DNA from: UBA6912 sp041611095
GTDB taxonomy: Bacteria; Actinomycetota; Acidimicrobiia; Spongiisociales; UBA5794
Length of the DNA: 30,620 nt
Reading direction: 5' to 3'
Assembly (NCBI GenBank): GCA_041611095.1
Contig: JBFINP010000034.1
Span: forward strand, 1-30,620
In this document: positions 7,155-14,511 of the stretch, piece after piece
How positions within the stretch are numbered: the stretch's first letter is position 1
Layout: every line of letters begins with the position of its first letter
The notes under the pieces: generated by a model
The model's input: the letters and a program-made list of their open reading frames with translations, nothing else
What the model was told of the DNA's origin: nothing
The model's database searches: none
Made by a program: the position numbers and the translations under genes

Positions 7155-7342
7155 TTTCGCTCGAAGCAGGCTTCGCGCGAGTTTGAATCGACCGCCTTCC
7201 GGCCGCAGCATTCTCGTATCGCACCGCGCATGTCGCTTCGATCCGCGTGACGGGGAACGCGGAGCGTCTCCCTCACACACCCCCTTCGCTCGCTCCGCAT
7301 CGCCTTTCCGATGCTCCCCTCTGATCGGGGATCACTCATGGT

Positions 7343-8623
7343 TCAGCCGAGTTTGCTGGGGGAGCCCAGGGAGCCGAGTTGGGAGACGTCGCGGGGAAAG
7401 AGGAGGCCCATCGTCCAGTCGCTGACGACCCGGGACTTGCGGGCGATGCCGGGCATCATCAGCAGGTGATAGGACCGTCCCATCCACCACGCCAGAGGCC
7501 CCGTGAAGGTGAACTGCTTCACCTGGGCCGTGCCCTGCCACTTCCCGAGGGTCACCGCAAGACCCCGCGTCCGATAGGTGAATCGCTCACGCCGGCCGAC
7601 ACCCAGACCGGCGGCGATGTTGGCGGCGGCGACGTGGCCCTGGCGCAGGGCGTGCTGGGCCGTGTTGGGGGCGAGGCCTCCGTCCGGATCGGGCACCGCG
7701 GCGATGTCGCCGACGGCGTAGAGCTCGTTGTGGTTCGGCACCTGCATGTAGGCGTCCACCGGGACGAAGCCGCGCTCGTCGGTGGGGAGGCCCCACGACT
7801 CGGCGACGGGAGCGGGACGTTGGCCGGCGGTCCATACGATGGTCTCGGAGCGGTAGGGGGCGATCCGGTTTCCCGAGAGCACGACCTCCTTGTCGACACA
7901 GCTCTCGAGCTTCGTCGAGAGGTAGACCTCGATGCCCCGCTTGCGCAGCACCCTCTCGGTGAACGACGCCAACCGTGGATGCAGCCCGGGGAGCAACGAG
8001 TCTTGTGCTTCAACCAGCACCCACCGCAGGTCCGACGGAGTCAGGGTGGGATAGCGCCTCAGCGCGTCGTGGGTCAGCGACTCCAGCTCGGCCAGCGCCT
8101 CGACGCCGGCGTAGCCACCGCCCACGAAAGTAAAGGTCAGGGCGCGGCGCCTGCCCTCCTTGTCGTTCTCTGCCTCGGCGACGTCGAGCTGGTGCAGAAC
8201 ACGGTTGCGCAACCAGATGGCGTCGGCCAGCGTCTTGAAGCCGACAGCATTCTCGACGAGGCCCGGGATCGGGAAGGTGGCCGGGACGGCGCCCGGTGCC
8301 AGTAGTGCCGCTCCGAATTCGAGGTGGTGCACCTCGCCCCCTATCGAAACGGCGGTTGCCGTCCTGGCGGCGGGGTCGAAGCCGGTGACCTCGCCGATGA
8401 GCAGCTCGGTGCGGTGCAACAGCTCCCGCAGCGGAATCACGGCGTGCCTCGGCTCCAAGGTGCCCGAGGCCGCCTCGGGCAACAGGGGGGAGAACAGCAT
8501 GAAGCTCTCCGGGGCCACGAGCAGGACGCGTTCGCCGCGGTCCGCCAACAGCCCTTCGAGCCTGCGAGCACCCAGGGCTCCGCCGAAGCCCCCGCCAACG
8601 ACCAGCACGTCGTACCACGCCAT
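7343..8623 (-). CDS. type II NADH:quinone oxidoreductase (NDH-2) or related FAD-dependent NAD(P)H dehydrogenase
   Basis: 426 residues. An FAD-binding Rossmann motif VVGGGFGG lies at 8-15, and a second dinucleotide motif FVGGGYAGVEALAELE at 167-182 binds NADH. The FAD-closing motif LYAVGDIAA is at 301-309, followed by NTAQHALRQGHVAAANI, the NDH-2 signature. The C-terminal 50 residues contain WWMGRSYHLLMMPG, an amphipathic stretch suited to peripheral membrane binding. NDH-2 passes electrons from NADH to quinone without pumping protons. Length and motif order fit NDH-2; a related rubredoxin or sulfide:quinone reductase is less likely. Transcribed divergently from the exported protein at 8761. 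Confidence 0.9.
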   Translation of the reverse strand: MAWYDVLVVGGGFGGALGARRLEGLLADRGERVLLVAPESFMLFSPLLPEAASGTLEPRHAVIPLRELLHRTELLIGEVTGFDPAARTATAVSIGGEVHHLEFGAALLAPGAVPATFPIPGLVENAVGFKTLADAIWLRNRVLHQLDVAEAENDKEGRRRALTFTFVGGGYAGVEALAELESLTHDALRRYPTLTPSDLRWVLVEAQDSLLPGLHPRLASFTERVLRKRGIEVYLSTKLESCVDKEVVLSGNRIAPYRSETIVWTAGQRPAPVAESWGLPTDERGFVPVDAYMQVPNHNELYAVGDIAAVPDPDGGLAPNTAQHALRQGHVAAANIAAGLGVGRRERFTYRTRGLAVTLGKWQGTAQVKQFTFTGPLAWWMGRSYHLLMMPGIARKSRVVSDWTMGLLFPRDVSQLGSLGSPSKLG

Positions 8624-8722
8624 ATCTGCAGGCTACCGAGCGGTGCGCCGTGTTCGAAGATCGAAGAAGACCGCTCATCCCCCGGCACCGAGCGCCTCGC
8701 TCAACTAGCCTCTGTAGCGGTT

Positions 8723-8741
8723 GGACCCAAATGGGGGGTCC
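8723..8741 (+). promoter_or_regulatory. small hairpin in the 5' leader of the exported protein gene
   Basis: GGACCC (8723-8728) pairs with GGGTCC (8736-8741) around a 7-nt loop, 9 nt before the GGAGAGGAGG ribosome-binding region. It could be an operator or a leader stem. Confidence 0.25.
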
Positions 8742-8760
8742 CTAGGGAGAGGAGGGGGTC

Positions 8761-9246
8761 ATGCGCAGGCTTCTGGTGCTTGCAATGGCTTTGGGATTGT
8801 TCCTCGCCGTACCGACGGTGACGGCATCAGCTCAGGAACAGCTGAAGGCAGCGATCCACATCATGGAGACATCTGAGGGTGTCAATCCAGACGGCACGTC
8901 CTACGCCGAGGGCGTGTTCCGTGTCTTCATCGGCGGCGTCCTGGTCGAGGAGGGCACGACCACCGCCTTCTTCCAGGTCAGTGAGGAGGGTGCGCTCGTA
9001 GACGGCTATCGGACGTACGTCGATGCGTCGACCGGCAACGAGGTGTTCGTCGATCTTCGCGCTCGCCTCGTCAAGATCAGCGGTGACGAAACGACATTCA
9101 CGTACCGGGGCTGGGAGGACATCGTCTCCAGTACTGCGGGACTCACCGGCCAGGCCACCGTGCGGACGACGGTGGTCGGCGCCGAGGACGGCAGCTACAC
9201 GCTGAACTCGCTCGGCAAGTGGAACATCACCGTCCCGGCCGAGTAG
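8761..9246 (+). CDS. small exported protein of unknown function
   Basis: 161 residues with a clear Sec signal peptide (basic RR, hydrophobic core to residue 20, probable cleavage after TASA at 24), leaving a 137-residue mature protein. The mature part is acidic, free of Cys, and beta-rich by pattern (GVFRVFIGGVLVEEGTTTAFFQVS, then TFTYRGWEDIVSSTAGLTGQATVRTTVVG), resembling a small secreted barrel, but I recognise no family. A very strong purine-rich Shine-Dalgarno sequence (GAGAGGAGGGGG) precedes the ATG, suggesting high expression. A strong hairpin terminator follows the stop, so the gene is monocistronic. Confidence 0.85.
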   Translation: MRRLLVLAMALGLFLAVPTVTASAQEQLKAAIHIMETSEGVNPDGTSYAEGVFRVFIGGVLVEEGTTTAFFQVSEEGALVDGYRTYVDASTGNEVFVDLRARLVKISGDETTFTYRGWEDIVSSTAGLTGQATVRTTVVGAEDGSYTLNSLGKWNITVPAE

Positions 9247-9266
9247 CCCGACTGCACTGCACTTAC

Positions 9267-9297
9267 GAAGGGGCGGCGCCAGCAGCGCCGCCCCTTC
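9267..9297 (+). terminator. intrinsic terminator hairpin
   Basis: A perfect 13-bp stem (9267-9279 with 9285-9297) around the 5-nt loop CAGCA, 21 nt after the stop of the exported protein gene. There is no U tract, as is common in Actinobacteria. Confidence 0.8.
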
Positions 9298-9480
9298 CGC
9301 GTCTCCGTCGCGACCATCACCATGCCCCTCTCCTCGCGGCTCGATGAGAACGGCACGATCACGGCGACGTGGTCGAGCTACTCGCCTTCTGGGCCGCGGG
9401 ACGACGCTACTTCTCGACTCGATGCGACGGGCCACCGCGATGCCTGTCGCGGTAGGGTCGGATCGTTCAGGAGGCGCGAG

Positions 9481-10380
9481 ATGAGCGACGACGACGTTCT
9501 GGCTGCGGCATGGCGACAGCAGTCGCTGTGGTCGAAGACCGCCGACGTGCTCAAGGCGAGCTTGACCCGTTGGCGAACCGTGATCTTGGCGGGCCTCGTC
9601 GCCGGCGCCGTGCTCGAGACGATGGCGCTGCAATTCGAGTCCGGCTCGGTGCCGCAACGAGGACTTGCCCTCGCCGGTGCGGCGGCGCTGGCCGTCGTTC
9701 CGGTCGTGCGATCGTCCAAAGTCGACCGGGACAGCATCGTCGACTGGACAAGGGCACGGAGCGCGTCCGAGGCCATCAAGCAGGAGGTCTACGAGTACCT
9801 CACGAGAACCGGGGACTACCGGCAGGCCGATGGTCGTGAGAGGCGATTGACCGACAGCGTCGGCGACGTGCTGCGCAATGTCGACGACCTCGCAATCCAC
9901 TCGGTGGCAGTCGAGCCCTCCGACCGGGAGCCGCCCGAGCCGATGACCGTGGCGGAGTATCTCGATAGTCGCGTCGGTGGCCAGATCGACGGCTACTACA
10001 CGAAGAAGGCTCGAGAGCTGGCACGGAAGGCTGGTCGGATCCGCACCATCGAGCTGGTGTTGGCCGTGGCTGCTGCTCTGCTGGGTGCCGCTGCCGCCGT
10101 CTTCGGTTCTGGTGCCTTGTCGGGCTGGGTCGCAGTTGCGACCACCGTCGCAGGGGCGCTCGTGGCCCATCGGGAGGCTGCTCGATACGAGCATCTGGTG
10201 GTGAGCTACTCGACGACGGCGCGTCGCCTCGACGCCTTGCGCACTTCGTGGCGACTCCGCATCGCTGAAGGTCCGCCGACGCCACAGGAGGAGGACGAGC
10301 TCGTCGCCCAATGCGAGGCGGCCATCTCCGTGGAGAACCAGTCGTGGATGACGTCGTGGTCCCGGTCACCGCTTGGCTGA
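9481..10380 (+). CDS. four-TM membrane protein, DUF4231/SLATT-like
   Basis: 299 residues from the ATG at 9481, preceded by AGGAGG at a good distance; an upstream in-frame ATG at 9322 lacks support. Two membrane hairpins are visible: about 33-51 plus 60-77, and about 189-209 plus 212-230. Each is flanked by charged helices (SIVDWTRARSASEAIKQEVYEYL; HREAARYEHLVVSYSTTARRLDAL). This layout, with an amphipathic helix before a TM pair and a long helix after it, is that of DUF4231 and SLATT proteins, some of which are proposed pore-forming effectors in nucleotide-signalled defence. No nucleotidyltransferase, SLOG or TIR partner is encoded nearby, so a defence role is not supported here. The family assignment is by pattern only. 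Confidence 0.65.
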   Translation: MSDDDVLAAAWRQQSLWSKTADVLKASLTRWRTVILAGLVAGAVLETMALQFESGSVPQRGLALAGAAALAVVPVVRSSKVDRDSIVDWTRARSASEAIKQEVYEYLTRTGDYRQADGRERRLTDSVGDVLRNVDDLAIHSVAVEPSDREPPEPMTVAEYLDSRVGGQIDGYYTKKARELARKAGRIRTIELVLAVAAALLGAAAAVFGSGALSGWVAVATTVAGALVAHREAARYEHLVVSYSTTARRLDALRTSWRLRIAEGPPTPQEEDELVAQCEAAISVENQSWMTSWSRSPLG

Positions 10381-10665
10381 GCTTCATGCAGGTCATGTCG
10401 AACCTTGCTGGCCCGGACCAGGTGTCACAGGAGGAACTCGCCATTGGGAACTCGCTTCTGCCCGGGAGCCGCCTTCCGGTGGCGGCCTCGGGGGCTGTTG
10501 ACGCGTACGGCGCCGAACGCTTCCTCGAGGACGTCGTTGAGGCGACGGTTGGCATACTTGGCGACGAGCACCCCCGCCTCCTGCTGGTCCACGACCCAAC
10601 GAAGAGCCTACCGACGCCCAACCCGCACCGGCCGTCGGTCCGTTACCCTGGGACGTGCCGTCGAC
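10381..10665. other. intergenic stretch before the riboswitch, no confident gene
   Basis: About 285 nt. A minus-strand frame at 10425-10592 (55 codons from a GTG, with GC-rich third positions) and a plus-strand frame that overlaps the DUF4231 gene both look partly coding, but neither has a ribosome-binding site or a recognisable family. The region must hold the promoter for the riboswitch-gcvP transcript. A decayed gene fragment is possible. Confidence 0.4.
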
Positions 10666-10842
10666 GTCGTGCGGGAGAGACCGGGCTTTGGGCCCGGCGC
10701 CGAAGGAGCAACCGCCCCGGGAATCTCTCAGGCACCGGTACCGCTCGATCGAGGCGCCTCTGGAGAGCGGGCTCTCGTGGCCCCGCCGAAGGGGAAAGCC
10801 GGCTCTGGCGCCGGTGAATCTCTCAGGCAAGGGTGACAGAAC
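10666..10842 (+). ncRNA. tandem glycine riboswitch
   Basis: Two consecutive glycine aptamers sit 54-230 nt before gcvP. Aptamer 1 (about 10671-10736) contains GGGAGAGA, the core CGCCGAAGGAGCAA and the closing AATCTCTCAGGCA. Aptamer 2 (about 10759-10840) contains TGGAGAG, GCCGAAGGGGAAA and AATCTCTCAGGCAAGGGTGACAGA. These are the conserved motifs of the class, including both paired GAGAG / CTCTC P1 strands. The location before the P protein of the glycine cleavage system fits a glycine-induced switch that turns on glycine catabolism. Confidence 0.96.
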
Positions 10843-10844
10843 GG

Positions 10845-10889
10845 GGTGGAGGATCGCTGACGCCTCCGCCGCCGGACACCATCGAGGAG
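10845..10889 (+). promoter_or_regulatory. probable riboswitch expression platform with alternative pairing of the gcvP ribosome-binding site
   Basis: GGTGGAGG (10845-10852) can pair with CCTCCGCC (10863-10870, one G-U). The same CTCC (10864-10867) can instead pair with GGAG in the Shine-Dalgarno GAGGAG at 10884-10889, 7 nt before the ATG. The two pairings exclude each other, consistent with translational control. Found by eye. Confidence 0.45.
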
Positions 10890-10896
10890 CCCCCAG

Positions 10897-13755
10897 ATGC
10901 CACGCCCCCTCTCCGACCTGACACAGACCGACGACTTCGTTCGCCGCCACATCGGGCCCGGCGACGACGACATCGCACACATGCTCGCCACGGTCGGGGT
11001 CGACTCGCTCGAGGCGCTCCTCGACGCCGCCGTGCCCGACGGCATCCGCCAGGACGCCCCGCTCGCCCTCGGCCCGCCACAGACCGAGACGGCGGTGCTG
11101 CGACGTCTGCGCCGAATCGCCGCCAAGAACCAGGTCTACACGTCGATGATCGGCATGGGGTTCTACGGAACGATCACGCCACCGGTCATCGCCCGCAACA
11201 TCCTCGAGAACCCCGGCTGGTACACGGCGTACACCCCGTACCAACCCGAGATCTCGCAGGGCCGGCTCGAGGCGCTCCTCAACTTCCAGACGATGGTCGG
11301 CGACCTCACCGGCATGGACATCGCCAACGCCTCGCTCCTCGACGAGCCGACCGCTGCCGCCGAGGCGATGGCGATGCTCAAGAGGCTGACCAAGAGCGAG
11401 TCCGACACGTTCTTCGTCGACGCCGACTGCCACCCCCAGACGATCAACGTCGTCACCACCCGAGCCGAGCCGCTCGGCATCAAGGTGCTCGTCGGCGATC
11501 CGCACCGCGACCTGGCGAGCGCCGGCGCCTACGGTGTCATCCTCCAGTACCCGGGCTCCAGCGGTGAGGTCCGCGACGACCGGGAGCTCATACGCTCACT
11601 CAAGGAGCAGGGCGTCATGGTTGCGGTCGCCGCCGACCTGCTCGCCCTCACCCTGCTCACGCCGCCGGGGGAGATGGGGGCCGACGTGGTCGTCGGGACC
11701 TCCCAGCGTTTTGGCGTTCCCCTCATGTTCGGCGGTCCCCACGCCGGCTACCTCGCGACCCGCGAGGACTACAAGCGCACCCTTCCGGGACGGCTCGTCG
11801 GCGTCTCCAAGGATGCGAAAGACCGCATGGCGCTGCGCCTCGCCCTGACGACGCGTGAGCAGCACATCCGCCGGGAGAAGGCAACGAGCAACATCTGCAC
11901 GGCCCAGGTGCTGCTGGCAATCATCGCCGGCGCCTACGCCGTGTACCACGGCCCGGAAGGTCTGCGGACCATCGCCGAGCGCACCCACCGACTCACTTCG
12001 ATGCTCGCCGCCGGGCTGCGCAAGGGTGGCGTCGAGGTGGTCAACGACACATGGTTCGACACCCTCTCGGTTCGCGTCGAGGGCAAGGCCGACGAGATCG
12101 TCCAGGCGGCGGAGGACCGCCGGATCAACCTTCGAGCCGTCGACAACCACACCGTTGGCATCTCGTGCGACGAGACCACCACCGCCCCCTACGTCGCCGC
12201 CCTGCTCGAGGTCTTCGGGGTGGACGCCGAGACGTCCGAGCTCGACGGCGCTCCCGACGGGATCCCCGGGGAGCTGCGCCGCACCAGCGACTACCTCACC
12301 CATCCGGTGTTCCACCGTCACCGCAGCGAGACCGAGATGCTGCGCTACCTGCGCAAGCTCCAGCATCGCGACATGGCCCTCGACCGCACCATGATCCCGC
12401 TCGGCTCGTGCACGATGAAGCTCAACGCCACCGTCGAGATGCTGCCGGTGTCGTGGCCCGAGTTCGCCGACATCCACCCCTACGCACCGCTCGAACAGGC
12501 CCAGGGCTACATGCAGCTGATCGACGAGCTCGAGACGTGGCTCGCCGAGATCACCGGCTACGACGCCGTCTCGCTCCAGCCCAACGCAGGGTCCCAGGGC
12601 GAGTTCGCCGGCCTGCTCGCCATTCGCGGCTACCACCAGAGCCGGGGCGAGGGACACCGCGACGTCTGCCTCATCCCGGCATCGGCGCACGGCACCAACC
12701 CCGCCTCGGCGACGATGGCCGGGCTGCGCGTGGTCGTGGTCGCCACCGACGACGACGGCAACGTCGACATCGAGGACCTGCGGGCACGGGCCGAGGAGCA
12801 CTCGACGAATCTGGCGGCGCTGATGATCACCTACCCATCGACGCACGGCGTGTTCGAAGCGGACGTTCGTGAGATCTGCCGGATCATCCACGACCACGGC
12901 GGTCAGGTGTACATCGACGGTGCCAACCTCAACGCCCTCGTCGGGCTGGCCAAGCCCGGTGAGTTCGGCGGCGACGTCTCGCACCTGAACCTGCACAAGA
13001 CCTTCACCATCCCGCACGGCGGTGGCGGCCCCGGCGTCGGCCCCATCGGGGTGCGGGCCCACCTCGAGCCCTTCCTGCCCGGGCATCCGCTGGTCACCGA
13101 TCAGACGGGCCCGCGCGATGGCGTCGGCCCCGTGGCGGCGGCGCCCTGGGGCTCGGCGGGGATCCTCCCGATCTCGTGGGTCTACATCGCCCTGATGGGG
13201 GCGTTCGGCCTGACCAAGGCCACGGAAGTGGCGATCCTCAGCGCCAACTACATCGCCAAGCGGCTGGAGGGCCACTACGAGGTGCTCTACACCGGTCCGG
13301 GCGGCTTCGTTGCGCACGAGTGCATCGTCGACGTCCGCACGTTCAGGCACGATGCCACCGTCGACGACTTCGCCAAGCGGCTCGTCGACTACGGGTTCCA
13401 TGCGCCGACCATGTCGTTCCCGGTTGCCGGGACGCTCATGATCGAGCCGACGGAATCGGAGAGCCTCGCGGAGCTGGATCGTTTCTGCGATGCGATGATC
13501 GCGATCCGTGGCGAGGTCGATCGGGTGGCTGCGGGGGAGTGGCCCGCCGACGACAACCCGCTCCACAACGCACCGCACACGGCCGAGGACGTCGTCGCCG
13601 ACGAGTGGCCCCATCCGTACTCGCGAGAGCTCGCCGCCTACCCCGTGGACGGGTTGCGAGGCGACAAGTACTGGTCCCCGGTCGGTCGCATCGACAACGC
13701 CTACGGGGACCGGCACGTCGTGTGCGCCTGCCCACCGATCGAGGCGTACCAATGA
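10897..13755 (+). CDS. gcvP: glycine dehydrogenase (decarboxylating), P protein of the glycine cleavage system
   Basis: 952 residues, the length of the fused single-chain P protein. It decarboxylates glycine and passes the aminomethyl group to lipoyl-GcvH. The N-terminal half starts with the typical FVRRHIGPGDDDIAHML, then GMGFYGTITPPVIARNILENPGWYTAYTPYQPEISQGRLEAL. The C-terminal half carries the PLP lysine, K701, in LNLHKTFTIPHGGGGPGVGPIG. The frame is intact and the second-half motif SSVPMGSCTMKLN appears here as MIPLGSCTMKLN. Expression is expected to rise with glycine through the tandem riboswitch directly upstream. GcvT and GcvH are not in the window and must be encoded elsewhere. rpiA follows 63 nt later. 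Confidence 0.98.
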   Translation: MPRPLSDLTQTDDFVRRHIGPGDDDIAHMLATVGVDSLEALLDAAVPDGIRQDAPLALGPPQTETAVLRRLRRIAAKNQVYTSMIGMGFYGTITPPVIARNILENPGWYTAYTPYQPEISQGRLEALLNFQTMVGDLTGMDIANASLLDEPTAAAEAMAMLKRLTKSESDTFFVDADCHPQTINVVTTRAEPLGIKVLVGDPHRDLASAGAYGVILQYPGSSGEVRDDRELIRSLKEQGVMVAVAADLLALTLLTPPGEMGADVVVGTSQRFGVPLMFGGPHAGYLATREDYKRTLPGRLVGVSKDAKDRMALRLALTTREQHIRREKATSNICTAQVLLAIIAGAYAVYHGPEGLRTIAERTHRLTSMLAAGLRKGGVEVVNDTWFDTLSVRVEGKADEIVQAAEDRRINLRAVDNHTVGISCDETTTAPYVAALLEVFGVDAETSELDGAPDGIPGELRRTSDYLTHPVFHRHRSETEMLRYLRKLQHRDMALDRTMIPLGSCTMKLNATVEMLPVSWPEFADIHPYAPLEQAQGYMQLIDELETWLAEITGYDAVSLQPNAGSQGEFAGLLAIRGYHQSRGEGHRDVCLIPASAHGTNPASATMAGLRVVVVATDDDGNVDIEDLRARAEEHSTNLAALMITYPSTHGVFEADVREICRIIHDHGGQVYIDGANLNALVGLAKPGEFGGDVSHLNLHKTFTIPHGGGGPGVGPIGVRAHLEPFLPGHPLVTDQTGPRDGVGPVAAAPWGSAGILPISWVYIALMGAFGLTKATEVAILSANYIAKRLEGHYEVLYTGPGGFVAHECIVDVRTFRHDATVDDFAKRLVDYGFHAPTMSFPVAGTLMIEPTESESLAELDRFCDAMIAIRGEVDRVAAGEWPADDNPLHNAPHTAEDVVADEWPHPYSRELAAYPVDGLRGDKYWSPVGRIDNAYGDRHVVCACPPIEAYQ

Positions 13756-13818
13756 CCGGGTTGCACCCGCCCCGAACCGGATAGGGTGACCAACGACGAG
13801 GCGACGAGAGGTGCACCG

Positions 13819-14502
13819 TTGAATGACATCGACCGCTTCAAGCAGGCCGCCGCGGTGGCCGCCGCCGACCTGGTGCAGCCCGGCATGGTCATCGGTCTGG
13901 GCACCGGCTCGACGGCGACGTTCTTCATCGAGGAGCTGGGGGAGCGGCTCAAACGGGGCCGGATCGGCGGCATCACCGGCATTCCGACCTCGGAGGCCAC
14001 GGCGATCCTGGCCGTGGAGCACGGCATCCCTCTCACCGAGGTGGGGCACAGCCCGTTGGCGCTGGCCGTCGACGGCGCCGACGAGATCACTCCAGGGCTC
14101 TCCCTCACGAAGGGCGGCGGCGGGGCGCTGCTCCGGGAGAAGATCGTCGCCGCCGCCGCCAATCGCTTCATCGTCATCGCAGACGACTCGAAGCTGGTCG
14201 ACCGGCTAGGTACCAAGATGCCGATCCCCGTGGAGATCGCACGGTTCGGATTCCGGGGCACCCTCGATCAGATGCGGCGTTTCGGGAACCCGACGTTGCG
14301 GACCGTGGATCGCGAGCCGGTCTACACCGACAACGGGAACTTCGTCGTCGATCTCCAGGTGGAGCCTATCGAGCACCCCGCACGGTTCAATCAGCTCCTG
14401 GCCTCGGTCGCCGGAGTCCTCGAGACCGGCCTCTTCATCGGCATCGCCGACGAGGCGTTGGTCGGCGGCGTCGGTGGTGTGAAGAGGCTGCAGCCCCGCT
14501 GA
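13819..14502 (+). CDS. rpiA: ribose-5-phosphate isomerase A
   Basis: 227 residues from the TTG at 13819, chosen because GAGAGG lies 7-8 nt before it and the N-terminus then matches RpiA (FKQAAAVAAADLVQPGMVIGLGTGSTA). A GTG at 13786 would add 11 residues. The enzyme interconverts ribose-5-phosphate and ribulose-5-phosphate in the pentose phosphate pathway. Substrate-loop and catalytic motifs are complete: GLGTGSTA, LAVDGADEI (catalytic Asp), LTKGGGGALLREKI (catalytic Glu and Lys), and IADDSKLVDRLG. It lies behind gcvP on the same strand, with 63 nt from the gcvP stop to this start, and may share the glycine-controlled transcript. Its stop is 9 nt from the convergent amidase stop, with no terminator seen. 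Confidence 0.95.
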   Translation: MNDIDRFKQAAAVAAADLVQPGMVIGLGTGSTATFFIEELGERLKRGRIGGITGIPTSEATAILAVEHGIPLTEVGHSPLALAVDGADEITPGLSLTKGGGGALLREKIVAAAANRFIVIADDSKLVDRLGTKMPIPVEIARFGFRGTLDQMRRFGNPTLRTVDREPVYTDNGNFVVDLQVEPIEHPARFNQLLASVAGVLETGLFIGIADEALVGGVGGVKRLQPR

Positions 14503-14511
14503 TCGTCACTT

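Noticed and set aside
7259..7298. GCGGAGCG/CGCTCCGC hairpin between the thioesterase and NDH-2 genes
   Set aside because: Only 8 bp around a 24-nt loop; too weak to call a terminator.
8827..10311. 494-codon minus-strand frame opposite the exported protein and DUF4231 genes
   Set aside because: Arg/His-rich composition, no domain; both plus-strand genes have ribosome-binding sites, and one has a signal peptide.
10425..10592. 55-codon minus-strand frame before the riboswitch
   Set aside because: Codon use looks coding, but there is no ribosome-binding site, no family match I recognise, and it would be transcribed against gcvP; recorded only as a possible fragment.
11596..14049. 817-codon open frame on the minus strand opposite gcvP
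   Set aside because: A high-GC shadow of gcvP with low-complexity His/Gly/Val/Asp-rich sequence and no recognisable domain.
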